This document shows, one piece after another, positions 15,760-24,142 of a stretch of DNA of 64,000 bases. The position numbers and the translations under genes were made by a program. Source of the DNA: Sphingobacteriales bacterium (GTDB taxonomy: Bacteria; Bacteroidota; Bacteroidia; Chitinophagales; Chitinophagaceae); contig SEFP01000005.1 of the NCBI GenBank assembly GCA_004144185.1, positions 43,256-107,255 on the forward strand, given 5' to 3'. Numbering within the stretch: the stretch's first letter is position 1; each line of letters opens with the position of its first letter. The notes beneath the pieces were generated by a model. It ran no database searches. It was not told the DNA's origin and was given only the letters and a program-made list of their open reading frames with translations.

Positions 15760-16641
15760 TCATGAGGTTGTAAACAGAAAACGATCGTCACCTTGGGCGT
15801 GTCGATGATTTTTTATATCCATTTCATACGCATGCCGGTACCACAGCAGCAAATACCGCAGTTCGCCGGGTGTGATGTCCCAGTTATCTACTGTGTATAC
15901 CTCTTCTGTACCTTGGTGCCGGTATTTGAGTTGATGCGTCCGTAACTTGCCGGCAATAATTTTTTCGACCCGTTCCGCCGAAAGGTCGTTCCAGAAAAGC
16001 AGCTGATTCTTTCTTGGAAACAAAATACCTTTTGCCTGCAAAATCAAAGCTGGTTGAACCTGTATAGAGCGGTAAATAGCTCGTAGGGACCATAGGAACA
16101 ATCCACCCGCAATTAGTAGGTAAACAAAATCTGTTTTAGAGGATTGGCTTCTGGCTGCTCCCCAAGAAGGAATCAGCCCGAAACCACTAAGCAACAGTAA
16201 AACCCAATAACGCTTTGCTGAATATCGAATGGCCCGCTCCGGTACCGGCCCTTCCGGAAAAAGGCTAAAAGGAGCATTGGTTGCATGATCCAGAAGCGCT
16301 TTCCATCGTTGGCTTTCTGTGCGGTTACTCAAAACTGCCAGCACTGCATCCAGTTGACGACTTGCCGTCATGTCAAACAGCTGAGCAATTAAGTGAAGCT
16401 GACGAATATTAGATGCCTCATCATAGGCCCGGAGCCGCCAGCGAATGAACATCCGGAGACACACCACTATTGCTAGTATGATACCGCTCATGATACTGAT
16501 ACCAATCACCCAAGCAGGGGCCTCAAATAGGCCTACCAGTACAAAAGCGCTTATTACCGAAGTCAGTAAAATACCAAGAAGCGTTGCTATTTGTCGACGT
16601 TTGGCACGCGCCACGATTTGCAGGGCAGGAATAGACGACAT
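15760..16641 (-). CDS. Membrane protein of unknown function
   Basis: About 293 residues from MSSIPALQIVARAKRR. Two hydrophobic helices lie near residues 20-65 (LLGILLTSVISAFVLVGLF, GISIMSGIILAIVVCL) and two more in the middle (WVLLLLSGFGLIPSW, DFVYLLIAGGLFLWSL). The C-terminal part (NQLLFWNDLSAERVE, EVYTVDNWDITPGEL) looks like a cytoplasmic PH-like or YcxB-like domain, by impression only. Starting at 16641 keeps the gene clear of the rpsG terminator. Its last 15 or so codons run into a family C repeat fragment, suggesting the original stop was replaced. Confidence 0.65.
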   Translation of the reverse strand: MSSIPALQIVARAKRRQIATLLGILLTSVISAFVLVGLFEAPAWVIGISIMSGIILAIVVCLRMFIRWRLRAYDEASNIRQLHLIAQLFDMTASRQLDAVLAVLSNRTESQRWKALLDHATNAPFSLFPEGPVPERAIRYSAKRYWVLLLLSGFGLIPSWGAARSQSSKTDFVYLLIAGGLFLWSLRAIYRSIQVQPALILQAKGILFPRKNQLLFWNDLSAERVEKIIAGKLRTHQLKYRHQGTEEVYTVDNWDITPGELRYLLLWYRHAYEMDIKNHRHAQGDDRFLFTTS

Positions 16642-16650
16642 CTTAGGAAA

Positions 16651-16689
16651 AACCAAAAAAGCCATGTTCCGGAAATGAAACATGGCTTT
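16651..16689 (-). terminator. rpsG intrinsic terminator
   Basis: An 11-bp stem (16658-16668 with 16679-16689) whose loop holds part of a TTCCGGAA copy, followed leftward by TTTTTTGGTTTTT. It ends the rpsL-rpsG transcript. Confidence 0.85.
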
Positions 16690-16710
16690 GAAAATAAGGA
16701 ATCCTTATGA

Positions 16711-17178
16711 CTAGGTGCGGAAGTGAGCGAAGGCTTTGTTTGCCTCGGCCATCCGGTGGATGTCTTCTTTCTTTTTGTAAGCACCACCTTCACCTTTAGC
16801 AGCTGCAACGATTTCGTTGGCCAACTTGTCGGCGATGGTTTTACCGTTGCGCTCGCGGCTATAACGGATCAGCCACTTCATAGACAGTGAAATCTTACGG
16901 TCGGGGCGTACTTCCGTTGGAATCTGGAACGTAGAACCACCAATCCGGCGGCTGCGAACTTCTACAGCAGGCGTTACGTTGGCCAGTGCACGCTTCCATA
17001 CTTCATAACCTTCTTCAGAAGTAATAGAACTTACTTTATCCAGCGCATCGTAAAATGCTTTCAGAACCACGCTCTTGTTGCCACCCCACATCAGGCAGTT
17101 TACAAAACGGGTTACCGCTTTATCGTTGAACTTCGGATCGGGTGCGATCGGAAGCTTTTTGGCTTGTGCTTTTCTCAT
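16711..17178 (-). CDS. rpsG: 30S ribosomal protein S7
   Basis: 155 residues with the S7 signature [40 protein letters not shown], and the basic [20 protein letters not shown]. It nucleates assembly of the 30S head by binding 16S rRNA and can act as a translational repressor of the str operon in other bacteria. It follows rpsL by 45 bases. A terminator comes next instead of fusA, so the str operon is shortened here. Confidence 0.98.
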   Translation of the reverse strand: MRKAQAKKLPIAPDPKFNDKAVTRFVNCLMWGGNKSVVLKAFYDALDKVSSITSEEGYEVWKRALANVTPAVEVRSRRIGGSTFQIPTEVRPDRKISLSMKWLIRYSRERNGKTIADKLANEIVAAAKGEGGAYKKKEDIHRMAEANKAFAHFRT

Positions 17179-17223
17179 GCGAAAAAATCAGTTCCTGACG
17201 ACAGGCGTCAGAAAAGAGTGGAT

Positions 17224-17604
17224 TTATTTTTTAGCCTTTTCTTTTTTGGTACCGTACTTGGAGCGGCTTTGCTTCCGGTCTTTCACACCAGCTGTATCGA
17301 GGGCACCCCGTACAATGTGGTACCGTACGCCTGGCAGATCTTTTACCCGGCCACCACGGATCAGCACGATGCTGTGTTCCTGAAGGTTGTGACCTTCACC
17401 CGGAATGTACGCGATGATTTCAATTTTGTTGGTCAAACGAACCTTCGCTACTTTACGAAGTGCTGAGTTTGGCTTCTTAGGTGTGGTGGTATAAACACGG
17501 GTGCAAACGCCGCGGCGCTGCGGGCACGCATCCAGAGCTCGGCTCTTGGACTTGAGTTCAATTTGCGTGCGTCCCTTACGAACCAGTTGCTGGATAGTAG
17601 GCAT
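17224..17604 (-). CDS. rpsL: 30S ribosomal protein S12
   Basis: 126 residues: [40 protein letters not shown], and the decoding-site loop [21 protein letters not shown]. It is the accuracy-center protein and the streptomycin target. The canonical KxPNSA region reads KKPNSA, so no resistance-type K43 change is apparent. It is the first gene of the rpsL-rpsG operon. Confidence 0.98.
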   Translation of the reverse strand: MPTIQQLVRKGRTQIELKSKSRALDACPQRRGVCTRVYTTTPKKPNSALRKVAKVRLTNKIEIIAYIPGEGHNLQEHSIVLIRGGRVKDLPGVRYHIVRGALDTAGVKDRKQSRSKYGTKKEKAKK

Positions 17605-17637
17605 TGCTTACTTCAAGGAAATTTTTTAAAAGGACTG

Positions 17638-17666
17638 CAAAAGTAAAGCCTTTTTTCCAATTTCAA
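17638..17666 (-). promoter_or_regulatory. Promoter of rpsL-rpsG
   Basis: Minus-strand TACTTTTG (17645 to 17638) with TTG 18 bases upstream (17666 to 17664), matching the Bacteroidota -7/-33 arrangement. Confidence 0.65.
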
Positions 17667-17793
17667 GCCATTTTCCGGAAAAAAGAACAGAGTATTTCTA
17701 AATAGGCAGGTAATGGTAACCCAAAGACTCTCTTTTTGGTTGCTTCGGTCCGAATGCGTTACGCCACTTCGTAGACGCTGCGAAGTGCGACCA

Positions 17794-18942
17794 TCAGGTC
17801 TGGATCATCTGGAGCGTTGTACCCGGACCAAATGCGGCCCGTACCCGGTCGGTATGGGTATCCGTCAGCAGCACCTGACCAAAGCCGGGCTCCTGAATCA
17901 TTCCCAATAAGGCTTCCATGCGGTTTTGATCCAGCTTCTCAAATACATCGTCGAGCAACAAGGTAGGTGCAAAGCCAAAGCAATCCTGTAGATAACGGTA
18001 CTGCGCCAGCTTTAATGCAAATAGGAATGTTTTGCGTTGTCCCTGGGAGGCAAAGGGCCGCACCGGCTGGTCCTGCAGAAAGAAATCCCAGTCGTCCCGG
18101 TGAATGCCACGGGTTGTTCGTTGCATCCGAAGGTCATCCTGCAACCGATCGGTCAGCCACTGGGCCATTGGTTTCTGATGAATATCCGAATCATACCCGA
18201 TCCGGATGGTTTCAGCACCTCCGGAAAGTCGCTCGTACGTTTCGTTCAGAATCGGGGTAAATACCTCAAGCAGGGCCAAGCGCTTTTGATAAATGCCCGT
18301 TCCGTGCTCCTGCAACCGGCTGTCGTAGGATTCCAGTTCGATCCGGTCGCCGGTAGGAACAAAGGCCTGTGCCTTTAGCCAGGCATTGCGCTGTTGCAGC
18401 AACCGGTTGTAATGCAACAGATGCTCGAAATAAGCAGGGTCGGTCTGTGCCAGGATACTGTCGATCCACCGCCGGCGAAGTTCAGAACCCCCCAACAGCA
18501 ACTCTCCATCATCGGGTGCAATCATCACGGCTGCATACTGACCGATAAAATCGGTGGTCTTCGCGACCGGACTGCCGTTGACTGAAAGTTCTTTTTTTCC
18601 GGATTCCCAGCGGGCACTTACGATTTCATCCAGTCCCTGCTGTTCAAACTGGCCAATCAGCTTAAACCCCGGGCTGCCCCAGCGCGCCAGGCTTTGTTGC
18701 TGTGCGGTAAAATAGCTTTTGGTATAACACAGGTAATATACTGCATCCAGCAACGCGGTCTTGCCGCTGCCGTTGGCACCAGTGATTGCAATAACGGGTG
18801 CTTCAAACCGATGCATGACCTGGTCATACAGCCGGTACTGAAAAAGCGAAAGCTGACGAAGAAACTGCGACAAGCGAAAGGGAACGATTGAGGAGAAGGA
18901 GTCTGGACAGGAAGCTTCCGGAAAACGCAAAAATAAGTGCAT
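17794..18942 (-). CDS. recF: DNA replication and repair protein RecF
   Basis: SMC-like ATPase that helps load RecA at gapped DNA. Walker A is ITGANGSGKTALLDAVYYL and the signature region RPFASQGQRKTFLFALKLAQ is followed by the Walker B-like LLLDDVFEKLDQNR. Typical RecF begins near an L-x-L-x-x-F-R-N-Y segment, here LRQLSLFQYRLYDQV. The first ATG (18942) therefore adds about 23 non-homologous residues, and a TTG at 18873 (giving a 359-residue protein) fits the family better. It lies alone between rpsL and the divergent YebC-family gene. Confidence 0.93.
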   Translation of the reverse strand: MHLFLRFPEASCPDSFSSIVPFRLSQFLRQLSLFQYRLYDQVMHRFEAPVIAITGANGSGKTALLDAVYYLCYTKSYFTAQQQSLARWGSPGFKLIGQFEQQGLDEIVSARWESGKKELSVNGSPVAKTTDFIGQYAAVMIAPDDGELLLGGSELRRRWIDSILAQTDPAYFEHLLHYNRLLQQRNAWLKAQAFVPTGDRIELESYDSRLQEHGTGIYQKRLALLEVFTPILNETYERLSGGAETIRIGYDSDIHQKPMAQWLTDRLQDDLRMQRTTRGIHRDDWDFFLQDQPVRPFASQGQRKTFLFALKLAQYRYLQDCFGFAPTLLLDDVFEKLDQNRMEALLGMIQEPGFGQVLLTDTHTDRVRAAFGPGTTLQMIQT

Positions 18943-19032
18943 TCAATGCCGGACCTATACCTGTCAGATGCTTTTTCAGTGGCGAATCCGCAGGCCCGCG
19001 ATCCGCTGTCGCTTCCGTGTGAGAGATTGGCC

Positions 19033-19040
19033 TACCTTCG
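19033..19040 (+). promoter_or_regulatory. -7 element of the YebC-family gene
   Basis: TACCTTCG, a TAnnTT[T/C]G match, 20 bases before the start codon at 19061. Confidence 0.5.
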
Positions 19041-19060
19041 GGCAAAATTTTTTAAGGCGA

Positions 19061-19771
19061 ATGGGTCGCATATTTGAAGTCCGGAAATCCAAGATGTTTG
19101 CGCGGTACGACCGCATGGCAAAGCAGTTTACCCGCATCGGCAAGGAGATTGCCATTGCGGTCAAAAAGGGCGGTCCCGAACCGGACATCAACCCGATGCT
19201 GCGCCGGATTATGCAGAACGCCAAGAGTGTGAACATGCCGAAAGACCGCATCGAAGGCGCCATCAAAAATGCCTTGGGTAAGGATACCTCCAACTATGAT
19301 GAGGTGCTGTATGAAGGCTATGCGCCGCATGGCATTGCCCTTTTGGTGGAAACGGCCACAGATAATACCACCCGGACGGTAGCCAATGTACGCAGCCATT
19401 TTACCAAAGGCGGCGGCGCACTCGGCAACAGCGGTTCCGTAAGTTTTCTGTTTAAGCATCTGGGCGTTTTTAAACTGGCTGCCGAAGGATTGAATCCGGA
19501 AGATCTGGAGCTGGAACTGATCGACGCTGGCTTGGAAGACCTGGGGGAAGATGAAGATGGAAACCTGGTGCTGCATTGTGAGTTTGCCGATTTTGGCAAC
19601 ATGCAGAAAGCACTGGAAGAGCGCGGACTAGACCCGATTTCCTCCGAGCTGGAATGGCTTCCGCTCAACACCGTCGAAATCTCTGAAGCACAGGCCGAAG
19701 ACGTGTTTAAACTGATCGAGCGAGTGGAGCAGGACGATGACGTGCAACGTGTTTTCCACAATATGGCCTAA
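19061..19771 (+). CDS. YebC/PmpR-family regulator (TACO1-like)
   Basis: A 236-residue cytoplasmic protein with family motifs KMFARYDRMAKQFTRIGKEI, GGPEPDINPMLRRIMQNAKS, MPKDRIEGAIKNALGKD, YEGYAPHGIALLVETATDN and GGALGNSGSVSFLF. Family members are described as transcriptional regulators and, more recently, as factors easing ribosome stalling. The start at 19061 (MGRIFEVRK) is the family-typical one; the upstream in-frame Met would translate through the promoter. A strong terminator follows. The N-terminus lacks the usual GHSKW segment, as is common in Bacteroidota members. Confidence 0.92.
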   Translation: MGRIFEVRKSKMFARYDRMAKQFTRIGKEIAIAVKKGGPEPDINPMLRRIMQNAKSVNMPKDRIEGAIKNALGKDTSNYDEVLYEGYAPHGIALLVETATDNTTRTVANVRSHFTKGGGALGNSGSVSFLFKHLGVFKLAAEGLNPEDLELELIDAGLEDLGEDEDGNLVLHCEFADFGNMQKALEERGLDPISSELEWLPLNTVEISEAQAEDVFKLIERVEQDDDVQRVFHNMA

Positions 19772-19794
19772 GCCGCACTCTTTACAACAACTCA

Positions 19795-19833
19795 AACGCT
19801 CCCGCCGTCTCCAAGACAGCGGGGGCGTTCTCT
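19795..19833 (+). terminator. Terminator of the YebC-family gene
   Basis: A GC-rich stem (AACGCTCCCGC... with ...GCGGGGGCGTT) followed by CTCTTT. Confidence 0.8.
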
Positions 19834-19962
19834 TTAAAACCTGTTCCGGAAAATCTTGTGGCAACCTTCAGATACTCCGACGCTGGTAACGACACTCCTG
19901 AATGGACTCGCTCTGAGAGAAAGCTAGCGAAAAGACCCCTGATAAAGTGCTAAAACTTAATG

Positions 19963-19999
19963 TTACCTAATTGTTACCTTTTGGTTACTAAATCGTAAC
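19963..19999 (+). promoter_or_regulatory. Four helically phased GTTAC-type direct repeats
   Basis: GTTACC at 19963, GTTACC at 19974, GTTACT at 19984 and GTAACT at 19995 are spaced 11, 10 and 11 bases, one turn of the helix apart. They end 10 bases before the start codon of the protease gene. This looks like an operator or activator array for a regulator that I cannot name. Confidence 0.45.
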
Positions 20000-20008
20000 T
20001 TAGAGGTC

Positions 20009-20929
20009 ATGGTGCGGACGATTGGGTTATGGCTTTGGATGCTGCTGGCAACTGCCGGCAGTTGCCTTGCGCAGGATTTTTCCTGGGCCTCCGGAGCTGT
20101 AGTGTCTGACCGAAATGAAGTAGTACAGCCTTTAGCCACTCGTCATGGCCTCTGTATAATCTCGGTAACGCTCAATGGGGAAGCATATCCGTTTCTGTTT
20201 GATACCGGTGCGCCGACCGTCGTTTCCAAGACGCTGGCCAAACGTCTGAAGGCGCCGGGACTGGGTACAGTCCGGGTACTGGATGCACTGGGCAATCCGG
20301 CCCGCGTTCCGGTGGTATCGGTTGCTTCAATCGACCTTTCCGGAATTATGGTCTCCGGAACGTCTGCACTGGTGTATGAAGACGACAATCCGATCTTTAA
20401 AAGCCTGCAGGTAGATGGTATTCTGGGAAGCAATGCCCTTCAAAAACTAATTGTATCGGTATCCGTCCGGTCGAACACCATCCGGTTTGCGACCGCAGCA
20501 ACCGCACAACCTACTGCCGCCCAACCCATTGCAACGCCGTTGGATCATTCACAGGATGTACAGGGTTCGCCCTTCATCGACCTTCGGGTAGGTGGCAACT
20601 GGCAGCGCTTTTTGTTTGACAGCGGCTTTGAAGGCCTGGCCGACTTGTCTGACGAAGCGATTCAGGCTATTCCGTCGGCTGGTGCTGTGGCCGTACGGAC
20701 CCTCCATGCCGAAAACGGATACAGCGGAATCAATGGAGGCGGAATGATGGAAACCCGGCATGTACGACTGGAGAACCTGCAATTTCCGGAAGCAACCCTG
20801 CTCAACGTTGACGCGACCGTTACCGGGGACAGTCGGTCCAAAATAGGGGCTGCGTTGTTTCAATTGGGCGACGTGACACTTGATTTTGAAGGCAGAAGCT
20901 TTGGTTTTGTGCCGTATCGGGCCGATTAA
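20009..20929 (+). CDS. Exported retropepsin-like aspartic protease with two active-site motifs
   Basis: 306 residues with a signal peptide (MVRTIGLWLWMLLATAGSCLA). Two homologous halves each carry an aspartic-protease motif: FLFDTGAPTVVS at about residue 62 and FLFDSGFEGLAD at about 207. Each is preceded by a short VTLNGEAYP or LRVGGNWQR strand pair and followed by a DGILGSNAL or KIGAALFQL motif. A single chain can thus fold as an internal pseudodimer, as in the aspartyl protease families of Bacteroidota. It acts outside the cytoplasm; the substrate is unknown. The phased repeats upstream suggest specific regulation. It is followed closely by rlmB, which has its own -7 element. Confidence 0.85.
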   Translation: MVRTIGLWLWMLLATAGSCLAQDFSWASGAVVSDRNEVVQPLATRHGLCIISVTLNGEAYPFLFDTGAPTVVSKTLAKRLKAPGLGTVRVLDALGNPARVPVVSVASIDLSGIMVSGTSALVYEDDNPIFKSLQVDGILGSNALQKLIVSVSVRSNTIRFATAATAQPTAAQPIATPLDHSQDVQGSPFIDLRVGGNWQRFLFDSGFEGLADLSDEAIQAIPSAGAVAVRTLHAENGYSGINGGGMMETRHVRLENLQFPEATLLNVDATVTGDSRSKIGAALFQLGDVTLDFEGRSFGFVPYRAD

Positions 20930-20935
20930 CCGCGC

Positions 20936-20943
20936 TACTTTTG
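20936..20943 (+). promoter_or_regulatory. -7 element of rlmB, four bases from the start codon
   Basis: TACTTTTG ends at 20943 and ATG begins at 20948. If it is the true promoter, the transcript would be leaderless or nearly so. Confidence 0.5.
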
Positions 20944-20947
20944 CGCC

Positions 20948-21709
20948 ATGAGACCTGCCCGCCCGTCCCTTCCACTTATTATTGGCCGAAAACCAGTGCT
21001 CGAAGCCCTTCAGGGCGGTGAAAATGTTGAAAAGTTATACGTGTTGCGGTCCGCCACGGGTCCGGAAATCTCCGATCTGAAACGGGCAGCCAGCAATCGC
21101 AATATTCCGATTGCACTGGTGCCGGCCGAGAAATTACAGCAGCTGACCCGTGCGCAGCATCAGGGCGTGGTAGCTGTGGGCGGTGTGCTGCAATACTTGG
21201 AGTTGCAGGATGCCATTGATCACGTCGTTGCAAAGGGTGAAACACCGCTTTTCCTCCTGTTGGATGGAGTGACAGACGTCCGGAATATCGGGGCTATTGC
21301 CCGATCGGCGCTATGTCTGGGCGCGCAGGCACTGGTGCTGCCTACCAGCCATGGAGCTACCCTTACCGAGGATGCCGTCAAGACCTCCGCCGGTGCGTTG
21401 CTTCAGATGCTGCTGGTTCGGGTATCTACGACCGCCCGGGCCATGACGGTGCTGAAACTCAATGGGATTTCGGTACTAGGCACCCAGATGCGCGGTAGTA
21501 TTCCGCTTTCGGAAGCCGATTTCTCCGGTCCGGCCTGCGTGGTGATGGGTGAGGAAGGCGGAGGCGTTTCCAAAGAAGTCCTCAAAGATGCCGATGCGTT
21601 AATTCGCATTCCGATGTCGGGCACCTTCGATTCGCTCAACGTCAGCGTAGCAGCATCTATCATCCTGTATGAAGCGCAACGCCAGCGAATGACCTCCTCA
21701 AACCGGTAA
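20948..21709 (+). CDS. rlmB: 23S rRNA (guanosine-2'-O-)-methyltransferase RlmB (TrmH family)
   Basis: A 253-residue SPOUT enzyme that 2'-O-methylates a guanosine of 23S rRNA (G2251 in E. coli). The N-terminal substrate-binding domain has IIGRKPVLEALQ. The knotted catalytic domain has motif 1 LDGVTDVRNIGAIARSA with the catalytic Asn-Ile-Gly-Ala-Ile-Ala-Arg, motif 2 CVVMGEEGGGVSK and motif 3 IPMSGTFDSLNVSVAASI. Close TrmH paralogues act on tRNA, but domain order and length favour RlmB. It is unlinked to the riboswitch operon that follows, which has its own promoter. Confidence 0.92.
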   Translation: MRPARPSLPLIIGRKPVLEALQGGENVEKLYVLRSATGPEISDLKRAASNRNIPIALVPAEKLQQLTRAQHQGVVAVGGVLQYLELQDAIDHVVAKGETPLFLLLDGVTDVRNIGAIARSALCLGAQALVLPTSHGATLTEDAVKTSAGALLQMLLVRVSTTARAMTVLKLNGISVLGTQMRGSIPLSEADFSGPACVVMGEEGGGVSKEVLKDADALIRIPMSGTFDSLNVSVAASIILYEAQRQRMTSSNR

Positions 21710-21766
21710 AATTACCAGAGATACGTGGCACCACATTCGGCCGGCACCGCTGCAACGATTAATACC

Positions 21767-21774
21767 TATCTTCG
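21767..21774 (+). promoter_or_regulatory. -7 element of the B12 operon
   Basis: TATCTTCG places the transcription start near 21781, exactly where the riboswitch begins. Confidence 0.6.
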
Positions 21775-21780
21775 CGGCGC

Positions 21781-21960
21781 ATTTTGGTTCCGGCTTCTCA
21801 ACAAAGCCGGATGAAAAGGGAATCCGGTGTCATTCCGGAACAGTACCCGCTGCTGTAAGTTCCAACGAGGTTGAATCGCCTTTTAAAACGCCACTGTTCT
21901 GTCAGCAGAATGGGAAGGCAGCGATTCAAAACCGGAACAAAGTCAGAAGACCTGCCAGGC
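21781..21960 (+). ncRNA. Cobalamin riboswitch
   Basis: Conserved blocks occur in the right order: AAAGGGAA...GGTG near 21815-21830, the B12-box GTACCCGCTGCTGTAA at 21843-21858, GCCACTG at 21890-21896, GGGAAGGCA at 21912-21920 and AGTCAGAAGACCTGCC at 21941-21956. The gene-free stretch 21710-22135 consists of this element, its promoter, and about 175 bases of expression platform before the first surface-protein gene. B12 binding would lower expression of the four downstream genes. Confidence 0.95.
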
Positions 21961-22135
21961 TGCACCCATAACCGCTTCACTGCTTTCGGGACTAAAAGCA
22001 TTGGCGCTGCAGATTTCCGGATGCTTCTACAAAGTGGATTCCGGAAGGTCGGATCGTGCAGGGCTCCGCTGACCGTCTCCAAAGAGCAGAAAAGCATTTC
22101 ATATTCTTTTGAAATCTTTTTCTTCCTTTTTGCCC

Positions 22136-23143
22136 ATGCGCACGTCTTTACTTTTGGTAGCCGGTCTCTTGGCCGCTGCTTTTTCCGGAACTGCTCAGAC
22201 CGTTTCTGATTTCGAAAACCTGACCCTTCCGGGTACCGACACGGCTTACATCAATTACTCCAACTCGCATCAGGATGTCGGGTTCAACAGTGGCTTGGCT
22301 CATTTTCCCAGTGTCTATGATACCGCTTATGGGGGATTCTGGGCATACGGGTTTGCCTATTCAAACAAAAAAGACAGCGTTAAGCCGGGTTTTGCCGGAC
22401 AGTATAATGCCCGCACTGGCGCTGCTTTTTCCGGAACTAATTATGTGGTAGGCTACGGTCCCAGCAACGATATTCGCCTGCTGGGTGCGGCACGGGGCAA
22501 TAACCTGAGCGGCCTGTATGTAACCAACAATAATTATGCGTATTACAGCATGCTTAACGGCGATGCGTTTGCCCGCAAGTTTGGAGATACTACCGGTACG
22601 GGTTCCGGACTGGCCCAGGGCACGTATCCGGATTACTACAAAATGATTTTCCGGGGCTATCGCAACGGTACTTTGACTACAGATAGTGTGGAATTTTATC
22701 TGGCCGACTATCGCGCGACCAACCCGGCAGCCGATTACATCGTAAAAGACTGGAAATGGGTTTCGCTCACCAGCCTCGGACGGGTGGACAGCATCAATAT
22801 TCAGCTCAGTTCATCTGATGAAGGTCAGTTTGGCATTAACACGCCGGCCTATTACTGCCTGGACAATTTTACGACCAACGAAACCAATCTAAGTACCACC
22901 ACTGCTACAGTAGCGCCACTGAAAGTGTATCCAAACCCGGCTACTGAAACGCTGTTTGTAGACGCTGTCAACGCGATTCCGGAAACCATTCTGGTAACAG
23001 ATCTTTCCGGTAAAGTGATGGTCTCTGTGCAGCCTACAGAGCTAAAAACCACCTTAAACATTGGCAACTGGCCTTCCGGAATGTATCAGTTACAGGTAAC
23101 AAGCGTTGCCGGCGTAGCTACGCATCGCTTTGTAAAACCCTAA
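22136..23143 (+). CDS. T9SS-exported DUF4465-like surface protein of the B12 locus
   Basis: 335 residues with a signal peptide (MRTSLLLVAGLLAAAFSGTAQ). The main domain starts TVSDFENLTLPGTDTAYIN and includes FNSGLAHFPSVYDTAYGGFWAYGF, a pattern of DUF4465 jelly-roll proteins. The last 80 residues are a type IX sorting domain (LKVYPNPATETLFVD ... GMYQLQVTSV ... HRFVKP), so the protein is moved to the cell surface. ATG 22136 is used because the earlier frame opens only with TTG. As first gene after a cobalamin riboswitch it probably binds B12 or corrinoids at the surface, like BtuH-type proteins in Bacteroides. The link to BtuH is by context, not by alignment. Confidence 0.82.
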   Translation: MRTSLLLVAGLLAAAFSGTAQTVSDFENLTLPGTDTAYINYSNSHQDVGFNSGLAHFPSVYDTAYGGFWAYGFAYSNKKDSVKPGFAGQYNARTGAAFSGTNYVVGYGPSNDIRLLGAARGNNLSGLYVTNNNYAYYSMLNGDAFARKFGDTTGTGSGLAQGTYPDYYKMIFRGYRNGTLTTDSVEFYLADYRATNPAADYIVKDWKWVSLTSLGRVDSINIQLSSSDEGQFGINTPAYYCLDNFTTNETNLSTTTATVAPLKVYPNPATETLFVDAVNAIPETILVTDLSGKVMVSVQPTELKTTLNIGNWPSGMYQLQVTSVAGVATHRFVKP

Positions 23144-23152
23144 TCTACAGGT

Positions 23153-24142
23153 ATGCGACTTTCGTTTCTGCTGCTTGCCGTTTTCCTGACCTGGAGCGCA
23201 CATGCACAGTTTGCACCCCAGGCCGGTCAGCCGGGCAGTACTGCTATTCCGGCGGGCAGCCCGCTCATCAAAGGCTGGGCTACCCGGTCTACTGTTACGC
23301 TTGGCTGGCTGGATATCCGGAACAAATCCCTCGGAACGGTTGCTTTCGGACTGGATACCAACGGAACCGGTCCTGCTGACGGCACTTTGGTGAGCCTGGG
23401 GGACAGTGGCGTGGTGGTACTGGAATTTGCGGTTCCGATAGCGGATGGTCCGGGCGCTGATCTGGCCGTATTTGAAAATGGCTTTTTGAATCCGGCCGAT
23501 TCGCAACAGGCGTATCTGGAACTGGCATTTGTAGAAGTCAGCTCCGACGGAAGCCATTTTTTCCGGTTTCCGGTACAGGCACTGGCCGATACTACAGCGC
23601 AGGTCGCCGGTACTGGCACCTACCTTGACTGCCGCAAGTATCACAACTTGGCCGGTACGTACCGGAGCGGGTTCGGAACGCCGTTTGATCTGTCTGATCT
23701 ACCCAATCATGTCTTGCTCAACAAAAGTCGGATCACCCACGTACGACTGGTGGATGTGATCGGAAGCATCGGACCGGAAGGGAGCCGCGATGCCGCCGGA
23801 CGGAAAATCAATGATCCGTTTCCAACTGCGTTCAACACCGGTGGATTTGATTTGGATGGTGTAGCAGTGCTTCATGACGAAACATCTCAACGCATACAGA
23901 CGCTGCTTTCAGGAATCGTGGTGCGCATTGCTCCCAACCCGGCAACCGATTGGCTGTCTGTGGATGTGCCCGGAATCCCATTTGAATATGAATTGCTGCA
24001 TCTGGATGGCCGGCCCGCCGCATCCGGATCGGCAGAAGGACAGGTCCGGATCCCGGTTGCAGCACTTCCGGAAGGCTTGTATTGGATCCAGCTTAAAACC
24101 CGTGAGGGCGAATCATGGTGCGAAAAAATCTGGGTGCGGTAG
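23153..24142 (+). CDS. T9SS-exported cell-surface protein of the B12 locus
   Basis: 329 residues, with signal peptide MRLSFLLLAVFLTWSAHAQ. The core has TVTLGWLDIRNKSLGTVAFG, GADLAVFENGFLNP and AYLELAFVEVSSDGSHFFRF, then FDLDGVAVLHDE, a beta-sandwich type seen in surface proteins encoded beside BtuB in Bacteroidota. The C-terminus is a sorting domain (VRIAPNPATDWLSVDV ... LPEGLYWIQL). It lies 9 bases after the preceding gene and overlaps the next by 28 bases, so it is in the riboswitch operon. It probably assists corrinoid capture; no catalytic motif is visible. Confidence 0.8.
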   Translation: MRLSFLLLAVFLTWSAHAQFAPQAGQPGSTAIPAGSPLIKGWATRSTVTLGWLDIRNKSLGTVAFGLDTNGTGPADGTLVSLGDSGVVVLEFAVPIADGPGADLAVFENGFLNPADSQQAYLELAFVEVSSDGSHFFRFPVQALADTTAQVAGTGTYLDCRKYHNLAGTYRSGFGTPFDLSDLPNHVLLNKSRITHVRLVDVIGSIGPEGSRDAAGRKINDPFPTAFNTGGFDLDGVAVLHDETSQRIQTLLSGIVVRIAPNPATDWLSVDVPGIPFEYELLHLDGRPAASGSAEGQVRIPVAALPEGLYWIQLKTREGESWCEKIWVR

